Below are positions 34,878 to 42,793 of a DNA stretch of 44,705 nucleotides, piece after piece (positions within the stretch are counted from its first letter, which is position 1; each line of letters opens with the position of its first letter). A model generated the notes under the pieces. That model was given only the letters and a program-made list of their open reading frames with translations, was not told the origin of the DNA and made no database searches. This stretch comes from Chloroflexota bacterium. GTDB taxonomy: Bacteria; Chloroflexota; Anaerolineae; Anaerolineales; UBA11579. The translations under genes were made by a program, and so were the position numbers. The DNA lies in assembly GCA_019456165.1 (NCBI GenBank), contig VRUJ01000036.1, positions 1 through 44,705 on the forward strand. The letters run 5' to 3'.

Positions 34878-35309
34878 TTAAATAGGCTTTTTTTCGGCCA
34901 GGTGGATTAGCACACCAAATGCGTCTTTGGGATGGATAAAGGCTTCGCGCCAAACGAAGCCCTCAAATGTTACATCCTCTTTGTAAGTGTGCCTGGAGGC
35001 AATTCGGCCGCCACGTTTCTCGAGTTCTTCTAGAGCGGCATCTAAATCTTCGACTTCAAAGGTTATGTGGTGAACCCCAGGCCCATTATTTGATTTGAGG
35101 AATTTCGCGACCGGACTATCCTCATGCGTGGGGTTAAGTAGTTCCATTCTACTGTCTCCCACTGTGAAAGGGCGGTAGCGAATACCCATATCTTCGATAT
35201 ATTCTTCGGGTTCAAATATTGCACCAAACCAACTTTCAAAGAAATCTTGGGCAGTATCAATATCTGGGACAGCTAGGGCGATACGTTCGATATGTTTAAT
35301 ATATTCCAT
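34878..35309 (-). CDS. VOC-fold protein, methylmalonyl-CoA-epimerase-like with altered metal ligands
   Basis: A 143-residue protein with AAAGGAA before the start. It aligns along its whole length with methylmalonyl-CoA epimerase: IERIALAVPDID, MELLNPTHEDSPVAKFL, GVHHITFEV and HPKDAFGVLIHL. Two metal ligands of the known enzyme differ: the N-terminal histidine (D/N-H-I/V-A/G) is R9 and the C-terminal glutamate (GVLVEL) is the histidine of VLIHL. The middle Glu and the HH histidine remain. It may epimerise the malonyl- or succinyl-type CoA ester handled by the mutase and a stereospecific dehydrogenase, with a rearranged metal site, or it may have lost metal. Confidence 0.75.
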   Translation of the reverse strand: MEYIKHIERIALAVPDIDTAQDFFESWFGAIFEPEEYIEDMGIRYRPFTVGDSRMELLNPTHEDSPVAKFLKSNNGPGVHHITFEVEDLDAALEELEKRGGRIASRHTYKEDVTFEGFVWREAFIHPKDAFGVLIHLAEKKPI

Positions 35310-35347
35310 AAATTCCTTTTTTGATTATGAATTCAATTAAATAGACA

Positions 35348-36463
35348 TTAAATTTCTTTTATTCTCACGATCTCTTCCAAGGTAGTTAAGAGCATATCAT
35401 TTTCTTTCTTCGAACCTACAGTGATCCGGATAGCGTTTGGAATACCAAAACCTTCCATTGCACGGACTATGACTCCACGCTGCAATAAAGCTTCTGTAAG
35501 ACCATTAGCGCCTAATGGGGGTGAGTCTATGGTAACAAAGTTAGCCTGGCTGGGTAAGCAATTCAGCCCCAGTTCACAAATTTTTTCCTGTATATACTCT
35601 CGTCCATCAATCACAGCTTCGACGTTGTTTTTTCGAAAACCTTTATCCTTGAGGCTGCCATTTGCTGCCGCGAGTGCAATCGCGCCCGTATGGAAGGGCA
35701 TCTTTACGCGACTGACATATTCAACCAAATCCTCAGGTCCAATCATATAACCAACTCGCAAGTTCGCCAGTCCTGCACTTTTTGAAAACGTGCGTACAAC
35801 GAGAATATTTCGACCTTCAAATATATATTGCAGGCTGTTTACGCGTGATTCTTCGGTTATGTAATCATGATAAGCCTCATCAATAACAACTACAACATTA
35901 TCAGGTACTTTGGAAAGGAATTCGTCTGCCTCGGATTGAGTGATAATATTCCCACTAGGGTTGTTGGGCGAACACAAAAAAACAATGCGAGTGTCCTCAT
36001 CGATCAGTTTGGACATTTCATCTAAATCATGTTTGTAACCCAAGGTTGGAGGAACACGCTTGGGTTTTCCTCCAAATGCAGTTGTAAAGATGTGATACAT
36101 AGGAAATGTCGCCTGGCTCATGACTGTATTACCACCGTCAAAAACAAAAGCTTGAATGATCATTCGAATTACATCAGTACCCCCGTTTCCGATCAAGAAA
36201 TTTCTTTCAGTTAATCCAGGATCGGTGTATTCAGCAAGACTCTGCCTTAGATCGCGCTCAATAACACCCGGGTAACGGAAAGCCTCATCTAAAAAATTTC
36301 TAGCCGCTTCCACTGCTAGCGGGGATGAGCCGGTCGGGCTTTCATTCGAGGCAAGTTTAATTACTTCAACTAAGTTATTTTCTTTTTTTACCTCTTCTAT
36401 TGATTTTCCTTCTTTGTAAATTGGAATTTTCAGTAGGTCTGGGTTCAAACGGGGGTTGCTCAT
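35348..36463 (-). CDS. HisC-like PLP aminotransferase, candidate tryptophan/aromatic aminotransferase
   Basis: A 371-residue class I/II aminotransferase; AAGGATATAA before ATG. LASNESPTGSSPLA, CSPNNPSGNIIT, VVVIDEAYHDY and the PLP lysine K228 in RTFSKSAGLANLRVGY match histidinol-phosphate aminotransferases, many of which also use aromatic amino acids. No other histidine gene is near. Between the molybdenum hydroxylase and the CoA-ester enzymes, and with indolepyruvate oxidoreductase upstream, the likely job is transamination of tryptophan to indolepyruvate. Histidine synthesis remains a formal alternative. Confidence 0.8.
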   Translation of the reverse strand: MSNPRLNPDLLKIPIYKEGKSIEEVKKENNLVEVIKLASNESPTGSSPLAVEAARNFLDEAFRYPGVIERDLRQSLAEYTDPGLTERNFLIGNGGTDVIRMIIQAFVFDGGNTVMSQATFPMYHIFTTAFGGKPKRVPPTLGYKHDLDEMSKLIDEDTRIVFLCSPNNPSGNIITQSEADEFLSKVPDNVVVVIDEAYHDYITEESRVNSLQYIFEGRNILVVRTFSKSAGLANLRVGYMIGPEDLVEYVSRVKMPFHTGAIALAAANGSLKDKGFRKNNVEAVIDGREYIQEKICELGLNCLPSQANFVTIDSPPLGANGLTEALLQRGVIVRAMEGFGIPNAIRITVGSKKENDMLLTTLEEIVRIKEI

Positions 36464-36474
36464 TTATATCCTTT

Positions 36475-38799
36475 TTAATTGTTATCCAAAGCTGCAAGTA
36501 ATCGCTCTGGTGTGATTGGAAGTTCTGTAATTCTAACGCCGACCGCATCAAAAACTGCGTTTGCGATTGCTGCCGCAGTAGGCGTACCTCCCATTTCTCC
36601 GACTCCCTTTGCCCCAAATGGGCCCTCAGGATCATCGGTTTCTACAATTATTGTCTCAATATCAGGCATATCAGCAGATGTGAAAAGTCGGTAATCGGAA
36701 AAATGCGGGTTGAGCACTTCACCATCTTTAACGATCAGTTCTTCGGTTAGCGCGTACCCCAATCCCATTTGGGCGCCACCCTCAATTTGCCCTTCAACAG
36801 CCATCGGATTAATTGCTAGTCCTACATCATTAGCACATACTAAACGAATTACTCTCACCATCCCCGTCTCGATATCAACTTCGACTTCAGCCATCTGAGC
36901 GCCAAAACCATAGGCTGCAGAAATATTACCTTTGTAGGTGTTTTTATCAACTTGTTCGGTTGGAGGATCGTACCAACCTTCGCCGATAACAACTTTTCCA
37001 CCCTCCTGAAAGTGCCGTCTGCGCACAACACGTTCAAGACTTTCAGAACGTTGTTCATTCTCCCGAATCATAATGAGTCCTTCACGGGAGACAAGTTCGC
37101 TAGGATTGGTTTCGAGAATTTCCGCAGCGGTTTCAAAAATTTGATCTCGGGCATCTAATGAGGCTATTCTAGCAGCATTCCCCGCAATGAAAGTCGTTCG
37201 ACTTGCATGGACACCTACATCCCACGGTTTTACATCGGTGTCCGAGTTAATTACCGCGACATCACCGAATTTCACTCCCAATGTTTTTGCCACAATTTGG
37301 GCCAACACTGTTTCGGACCCTTGTCCAATTTCGGTCGCACCAGTAATTAATGTGACATGGCCGAAATCATCTACCTTCACAGTTGCTCCACAACCATCGC
37401 TGCGATAGATCCGTGCACCACCACCGACATTGAGCGTTGTTGCAAAACCGATTCCTCGTTTTAAATAATTATCTTTTGTGGAATCATGGATGCCTTTATT
37501 CCGTAAATTAAGATCCTTGTAGATATGATTTTTGGCATCACTTTCTTTATCTGCCCTAGCAAAGACAGCTTCTAAACATTCTTGCATTCCGCATGATGTA
37601 ATAATTAGCCCTTGAGGTGTCTCCGTATTTGGAAGGTTAGAATTGCGCAAGCGGAATTCCACCGGATCGATGTCAAGTTCGACTGCTAGTTGATCCATGA
37701 CCGTTTCGACGAAAAAGGTGGATTGGGGATTGCCATAACCCCGGACTGCTCCGGTCACTGGGTTATTCGTATAAACACAGTCAGCTTTGAAATTGACGTG
37801 GGGAATACGATATAACGATGCAGTTGTTTCCATCATAACAAGAGGAGTTACCGAACCCCAAGAAACGTAGGCACCAATATCCAGTGTTGCATTTACATCT
37901 CGAAATGTTAAAATGCCTGCCTGATTTGCTCCAGCTCGAACCGAAACTTCGACTGGTTGGCGTACCGGCGCAGCCAGGAATTCCTCTTGGCGGGAGAAAG
38001 CTATCCGAACAGGCTTCCCCACTTTAAGTGCCATTAGAGCTGCGATGGGTTCATAAGGATAAATATCCAAACCGCGCCCGAATGCCCCACCTATGGTTGT
38101 CTGGATTATTCTAATTTTATTTCCTGGAATTCCGAGAGCCTCGGAAAGATCGCGCTGCAACAGGGATGGAATTTGGGTGGTACTCCATAATGTAAGCTGT
38201 CCACGATGGTCGAATTGAGCTATTATTACGCTCGTTTCCATACATGCATGAGATACATAAGGTAATCTGAAGCTTGTTTCCACGACCACATCCGATTCTG
38301 CCAGACCCTTTTCGATATCTCCATGATTGTAGTTGTATGCATGGAAAAGGTTACTACCATGTTCAGGGTGGATTAAAGGGGCGCCTTCTTCCATGGCAGC
38401 TTTTGCAGTGAATATTGATAATAATGGTTCGTAATCAACTTTTATCAAACTTAGGGCTTCTTCTGCGGCATATTGATCTACAGCTACTACTCCTGCCACT
38501 TCATCACGCATACTGCGCACAACCTGGCCTTTAAATGGAGTATTATCCTTTCCGTAGCCAAAACGGGTGGGGGGGTTGTCTTCAGCGGTTAGTATGGCTT
38601 TTACACCGGTAACTTTTATTGCCCGCGTGATGTCAATATTTATTATCCGCGCGCTTGGATAATCTGAATACAAAATGCGGCCTTGAAGCATGCCAGGTAG
38701 GCGCACGTCATGCCCGTAGGTGGCTTCCCCCAAGGCCTTGCTGGGTGCATCCAACTTGGGTAATCGTTCTCCGATAATTGATGAAGTGATTTTTGTCAT
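36475..38799 (-). CDS. Molybdenum hydroxylase large (MoCo) subunit, candidate indoleacetate 2-hydroxylase
   Basis: A 774-residue xanthine-oxidase-family subunit. Its ATG overlaps the TAA of the [2Fe-2S] gene by one base. TTIGGAFGRGLDIYPYE, GAVRGYGNPQ and TEIGQGSETVLAQI are the molybdopterin contacts, and the catalytic glutamate is in GAKGVGEMGG near the end. The family hydroxylates N-heterocycles with water-derived oxygen. In the anaerobic indoleacetate pathway such an enzyme makes 2-oxoindole-3-acetate, and the hydantoinase encoded nearby is the next step. Other heterocycles cannot be excluded on sequence alone. Confidence 0.88.
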   Translation of the reverse strand: MTKITSSIIGERLPKLDAPSKALGEATYGHDVRLPGMLQGRILYSDYPSARIINIDITRAIKVTGVKAILTAEDNPPTRFGYGKDNTPFKGQVVRSMRDEVAGVVAVDQYAAEEALSLIKVDYEPLLSIFTAKAAMEEGAPLIHPEHGSNLFHAYNYNHGDIEKGLAESDVVVETSFRLPYVSHACMETSVIIAQFDHRGQLTLWSTTQIPSLLQRDLSEALGIPGNKIRIIQTTIGGAFGRGLDIYPYEPIAALMALKVGKPVRIAFSRQEEFLAAPVRQPVEVSVRAGANQAGILTFRDVNATLDIGAYVSWGSVTPLVMMETTASLYRIPHVNFKADCVYTNNPVTGAVRGYGNPQSTFFVETVMDQLAVELDIDPVEFRLRNSNLPNTETPQGLIITSCGMQECLEAVFARADKESDAKNHIYKDLNLRNKGIHDSTKDNYLKRGIGFATTLNVGGGARIYRSDGCGATVKVDDFGHVTLITGATEIGQGSETVLAQIVAKTLGVKFGDVAVINSDTDVKPWDVGVHASRTTFIAGNAARIASLDARDQIFETAAEILETNPSELVSREGLIMIRENEQRSESLERVVRRRHFQEGGKVVIGEGWYDPPTEQVDKNTYKGNISAAYGFGAQMAEVEVDIETGMVRVIRLVCANDVGLAINPMAVEGQIEGGAQMGLGYALTEELIVKDGEVLNPHFSDYRLFTSADMPDIETIIVETDDPEGPFGAKGVGEMGGTPTAAAIANAVFDAVGVRITELPITPERLLAALDNN

Positions 38800-39269
38800 T
38801 AATTGTTTCTTGAAGCTGCTGCATTCATTACAGCTTCAACGATCTTTACATATCCAGTGCAGCGGCACAGATTTCCTGAGAGGTGAGCGCGCACTTGACT
38901 CTCACTCGGGTTTGGAATTTCATCCAACAATGCAAATGTGTTCATAATTATTCCAGGAGTACAAAAACCACATTGAATACCTCCATCCTTTACAAGTGCT
39001 CCTTGGATAGTATGCAGCGCACCATTTAAAGTGATTCCTTCTACGGTTGTTATTTCAGCGGCATCCCAGGCAACTGTCCAAAGTAAGCAAGATGTCATTG
39101 GGAGACCATTTACGATGATAGTGCAAGCCCCACAATCCCCGGCATCACAACCTCGATGCGCTCCTTTTAGATCGAGATCATCTCGGATCGTGTCCAACAA
39201 GGTTTGACGAGTATCAACTAGTAATTCGTGGATATCGCCATTTACTTTAAGCGTTATAGGTTTTTTCAA
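38799..39269 (-). CDS. Molybdenum hydroxylase [2Fe-2S] subunit
   Basis: A 156-residue subunit, probably starting at TTG 39269 because no in-frame ATG is available and AAAGGTG lies at a suitable distance. Plant-type cluster cysteines are in GCDAGDCGACTIIVNG (with a fourth in SCLL); the second cluster is CGFCTPG and CRCTGY. All eight cysteines are present. It passes electrons from the Mo site to the FAD subunit. It lies six bases after the FAD gene. Confidence 0.92.
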   Translation of the reverse strand: MKKPITLKVNGDIHELLVDTRQTLLDTIRDDLDLKGAHRGCDAGDCGACTIIVNGLPMTSCLLWTVAWDAAEITTVEGITLNGALHTIQGALVKDGGIQCGFCTPGIIMNTFALLDEIPNPSESQVRAHLSGNLCRCTGYVKIVEAVMNAAASRNN

Positions 39270-39275
39270 AGAATT

Positions 39276-40139
39276 CTACACCTTTGAATAATTTTCATTT
39301 AGAGAACTCAGTCCCCTGCGAACCAGAACTTCAATCATGCGCCTTCTATATGCAGCAGTACCCCGGATATCGTTGATAGGGGAACATTCCTCTGCTGCTA
39401 TCTGGGCGGCTCGAGAAATATTATTAGAGCTGAAAGGTTGCGCGGCTAACTCGGCTTCAGCATTGACTGCGCGTAGCGGCACGGGTGCTACCGCTCCAAG
39501 GGCTATCCTAATTTCGTTGCAAATGCCGTTGTTCATAAGCAAACGGATTGCGATACAGACTACCGAAATATCCATAAACATCCGGGGAGTATGTTTTATG
39601 AAGAGTGTTTCTCCGTTTGGTGGTGGCACAGTGATTTGCATGAGGATTTCTCCTTCCTCTAAAACCGTTTCTCCAGGCCCTAAGAAAAAATCTTCGATTG
39701 GAACTTTATGCTCGCCAAATTTGGAACTAATAGTTGCAATCGCGCCTAATGCGATCAGGGGAGGGGCTAAATCGGCAGATGGGGCAGCATTACATAGGTT
39801 TCCGCCAAGTGTTGCAAAGCTGCGAATTTGCTCAGAAGCCATTAGGCCAGCAGCTTGTGATAAAGCTGGATAATGATTATATATCGTTTTAGTCCGCTGG
39901 AGTTCACGTAGTGTTGTTAAAGCCCCCAGCTTTAAGCCATTGTTTTCTTTGTATTCAATCCCTTTTAGTTCCGATAGATTTTTCAGGCTGATTAAACTTT
40001 CGGCTGCCAATATCCCCGATTTAAGTTGTAAATTTATATCCGTTCCACCAGCGTAATAATAACTGTTGTTATCATCCTGGGTGATTAGATCGAACGCCTG
40101 CTCAAGCGAATTCGGTGAATGGTGCTCAAAAGGTTTCAT
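39276..40139 (-). CDS. Molybdenum hydroxylase FAD-binding subunit
   Basis: A 287-residue subunit using ATG 40139 (MKPFEHHSPNSL), 13 bases after the stop of iorB; the ribosome-binding site is weak. The FAD motifs YYYAGGTDINLQLKSG and ATLGGNLCNAAPSADLAPPL are typical for CoxM/XdhB subunits. It is the electron outlet of the three-subunit enzyme, to NAD or another acceptor. Azoarcus indoleacetate dehydrogenation was reported to work with NAD. Confidence 0.9.
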   Translation of the reverse strand: MKPFEHHSPNSLEQAFDLITQDDNNSYYYAGGTDINLQLKSGILAAESLISLKNLSELKGIEYKENNGLKLGALTTLRELQRTKTIYNHYPALSQAAGLMASEQIRSFATLGGNLCNAAPSADLAPPLIALGAIATISSKFGEHKVPIEDFFLGPGETVLEEGEILMQITVPPPNGETLFIKHTPRMFMDISVVCIAIRLLMNNGICNEIRIALGAVAPVPLRAVNAEAELAAQPFSSNNISRAAQIAAEECSPINDIRGTAAYRRRMIEVLVRRGLSSLNENYSKV

Positions 40140-40152
40140 CGCATAGTATCCG

Positions 40153-40740
40153 TCATTTAGAATTCTTGCTTGGTGAATAAATATATTCCAAATATTTCTC
40201 TTTGCCAGAATTGAAACCGGCCTCAAAGGCTTTTATATTCAGCTCTTTTCCATTTGATCCAATAATATCGATTGCAACTAAGATTGATTCATAATTAAGT
40301 TCGAATAATGGATTTGCGGTGGTTAAACCGAGCATAATAACGTTTGCTACTGCGGGGGAGCCTAGCTCAATTGCCATGCGATTTGCCGGAAGGCTAAAAA
40401 CTTGTATTTCTAAGCGAGTGATCTGCTCCGAAACTTCTTGCATAAGGCCGTCTTCTGAATTTACCAGGACTGTTGCACCTCGTCGCAAGAATGGTAGATT
40501 GCGGACTGCTTCATCTGGATCAAGGCTGATGAGAAGATCTGCGGTCCCCCGCTGTATTAGTGGAGCCTTGTTTCCGCCTACTTTTAGATGGGAAACTACA
40601 GATCCACCGCGTTGACTCATACCATGAGATTCGGATACCATCAAGGAGTGCTTATCGATAATCGCGGCCTTGGCAAGCAATCTTGTCAGGTAAATCACTC
40701 CCTGGCCACCCAGGCCAGCGACAATAATATTCATTTTCAT
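40153..40740 (-). CDS. iorB: Indolepyruvate:ferredoxin oxidoreductase beta subunit (second copy)
   Basis: A 195-residue IorB: VAGLGGQGVIYLTRLLAKAA, SESHGMSQRGGSVVSHLKVGG, DLLISLDPDEAVRN. It starts seven bases after the iorA stop; ATG 40734 is an alternative start. It differs widely from the copy at 11467-12069. Adjacent to the aromatic hydroxylase genes and a stand-alone TrpB2, this pair is the better candidate for oxidation of indolepyruvate to indoleacetyl-CoA. Confidence 0.9.
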   Translation of the reverse strand: MKMNIIVAGLGGQGVIYLTRLLAKAAIIDKHSLMVSESHGMSQRGGSVVSHLKVGGNKAPLIQRGTADLLISLDPDEAVRNLPFLRRGATVLVNSEDGLMQEVSEQITRLEIQVFSLPANRMAIELGSPAVANVIMLGLTTANPLFELNYESILVAIDIIGSNGKELNIKAFEAGFNSGKEKYLEYIYSPSKNSK

Positions 40741-40747
40741 ACCAGTA

Positions 40748-42661
40748 TTAATCTGACCTCGTGAGACTAGGAACCTCTTGTTTATTTATTATTGAAGTCA
40801 GGTCGGGCAAGATGAAGCCTTTATAACAAGAATCCAAGCATTGGCCGCAATCCACGCAGATCTTTTGGTTGATATCCACTCGACTCTTGTCTGAGCTGAG
40901 CGACATAGCAGGACATTCGAACACCTCAAGGCAATATCTGCACCCATCGCATTCTTCGGTTATTACAACCGGTATCGGATTTTCGTTTAAGGGAGTTGGG
41001 TCGTATAGAACGCAAGGACGATCTGCGATAACTACAGCGACACTCCCGCTGAGCGATTGAGAATATTCAAATGCAGCTTGTAATAATTCCTGAAATTCAT
41101 CTTGATTGTAAGGGTCAACCTCTTTGACGTAATCAACTCCACATGCACGAACTAGATCAACAATGGATACATTTTGAGCCGCATCAGATCCATCTGCTAA
41201 TTCTGTATTGGCCGGTGTAGGTTGAAATCCCGTCATTGCGGTAGTGCGATTGTCAAGAATGACGAGGACAAAACGCGCTCCAGTGTGGACAGCATTAATT
41301 AAAGAAGGAATTCCCGAGTGTAAAAATGTTGAGTCTCCGATAGTTGCTATTATTGGGCGTTTGTCATTTAAAATTTGGTTTGCTTGGTAAAAGCCATTGG
41401 CCATAGTTATCGAAGCGCCCATATCAACAAATGTGTCAACCGCGCGCAAATTCATGCCCAGAGTGTAGCAACCTATATCTCCTGGATAAATCCCCTTAGA
41501 ACCAAATTCCTTTTTTATGGTGTAAAAGGCAGAGCGGTGTGAACAACCGGGGCACAATCTTGGGCGGCGAATTGGAAGTGGAAGGGATGAAACCAAATCT
41601 TCAAGTTCAACATCATTTGGAGGTGAATTCACAGTAATGCCGGCTTTATTGAATATTGTATGAAGTATTGAAGTGACCACTTCAGGAGTTAACTCTCCGG
41701 CCTTTGGAAATGTTTCGTCAAATCTGCCATGCACTTTTTCTCGGGAATTTAGTTGGATCTCGATACAAACATCAGGCTCTTCAATCACCAGTACTTTGTC
41801 GAATCGAGCTGAGAATTCTTCAACTATTTTTCTAGGAAGAGGATGGGGGGTTCCAATTTTTAGGATCGGGATCTGATTTCCAAGTTCGGCGAGTGATTGC
41901 TCGACTGTGTGGAAAGCTACCCCAGAAGCAATAATTCCAATCGAGGAATTAATATCATCATATAAAACAAAATTTAATGTGGATTTGTTAAATTCCTCCT
42001 CAATTTCAAGGAGTTTGTTATTAAGTTCTTTATGCAAAAGGTTACGGAATTTTGGGGTAGCTGTCCAACGTTTAGGATCTTTACGAAATTTAACTTCAGG
42101 TATAGCATTCTCGGGTGGAATGAGATCATCAATCTCAAGGCTCTGGACAGCGTGGCACAGTCTTGTAGTTGGGCGTAATATAACAGGGGTGCGGTAGCGT
42201 TCAGATAATTCGAGAGCCAGGCCAACCATTTCGCGTGCTTCTTCTGGGGAAGATGGATCAAAAACCGGTACCTTTGCGGTCAGGGCTAATAAACGCGAAT
42301 CTTGTTCGGTTTGGGAGGAGTGGGGGCCTGGGTCGTCTGCTGGGATAATCAAAAACCCACCTTTCACTCCTGTGTAAGCTGAGCTGAAAAGTGGGTCGGA
42401 GGCAACATTTAACCCGACTTGCTTCATTGCAACCGCGGCACGCAAACCAGACCAGCTTGCAGCTAAAGCTACCTCGAAAGCAACCTTTTCATTGGTTGAC
42501 CATTCAGTATAAATATTGCGATTGAGTTGTTTTTTGAATTTCACGACTCCTGAAAGAATTTCAGAACTCGGTGTCCCTGGGTAGGCTGTGACAACGCGGC
42601 AGCCTTGCTCAACTACTCCTAAAGCTATAGCCTCATTCCCCAATATGGTTTGAATACTCAT
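40748..42661 (-). CDS. iorA: Indolepyruvate:ferredoxin oxidoreductase alpha subunit (second copy)
   Basis: A 637-residue TPP enzyme with GAGG before the ATG. ILGNEAIALGVVEQGCRVV and YPGTPSSEIL open the pyrimidine domain; LCPGCSHRSAFY, GDIGCYTLGMN and GDSTFLHSGIPSLINA mark the TPP domain; two [4Fe-4S] motifs CDGCRYCLEVFECP and CVDCGQCLDSC close the protein. It reduces ferredoxin while making aryl-acetyl-CoA. That reduced ferredoxin could feed the benzoyl-CoA reductase encoded downstream, because no separate ferredoxin gene is present. Confidence 0.93.
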   Translation of the reverse strand: MSIQTILGNEAIALGVVEQGCRVVTAYPGTPSSEILSGVVKFKKQLNRNIYTEWSTNEKVAFEVALAASWSGLRAAVAMKQVGLNVASDPLFSSAYTGVKGGFLIIPADDPGPHSSQTEQDSRLLALTAKVPVFDPSSPEEAREMVGLALELSERYRTPVILRPTTRLCHAVQSLEIDDLIPPENAIPEVKFRKDPKRWTATPKFRNLLHKELNNKLLEIEEEFNKSTLNFVLYDDINSSIGIIASGVAFHTVEQSLAELGNQIPILKIGTPHPLPRKIVEEFSARFDKVLVIEEPDVCIEIQLNSREKVHGRFDETFPKAGELTPEVVTSILHTIFNKAGITVNSPPNDVELEDLVSSLPLPIRRPRLCPGCSHRSAFYTIKKEFGSKGIYPGDIGCYTLGMNLRAVDTFVDMGASITMANGFYQANQILNDKRPIIATIGDSTFLHSGIPSLINAVHTGARFVLVILDNRTTAMTGFQPTPANTELADGSDAAQNVSIVDLVRACGVDYVKEVDPYNQDEFQELLQAAFEYSQSLSGSVAVVIADRPCVLYDPTPLNENPIPVVITEECDGCRYCLEVFECPAMSLSSDKSRVDINQKICVDCGQCLDSCYKGFILPDLTSIINKQEVPSLTRSD

Positions 42662-42743
42662 GCTACCTCGTTAATAATTCTTGTGTTTTACGCTTGATTT
42701 AGGTGGAAAAATCAATCAGCGATGGGTGTAAATACCTTAGTGA

Positions 42744-42788
42744 TTTTCCTCCTACCCTCCATAAGCACACAGGAGGATAGGAGGAAAA
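42744..42788 (-). terminator. Long hairpin in the trpB-iorA gap
   Basis: Arms of 17 bases (42744-42760 and 42772-42788) around an 11-base loop. The only non-identical pair (42755 with 42777) is C-A on the plus strand but G-U on the minus-strand RNA, so the minus transcript forms an unbroken 17-bp stem. There is no U-run after the stem on the minus strand, so it could be an attenuator, a processing site or a 3'-end stabiliser for trpB mRNA rather than a simple terminator. Confidence 0.55.
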
Positions 42789-42793
42789 AAGAT

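Noticed and set aside
39337..39873. 178-codon rightward open frame
   Set aside because: Antisense to the FAD subunit gene, serine/alanine-rich translation without domain features.
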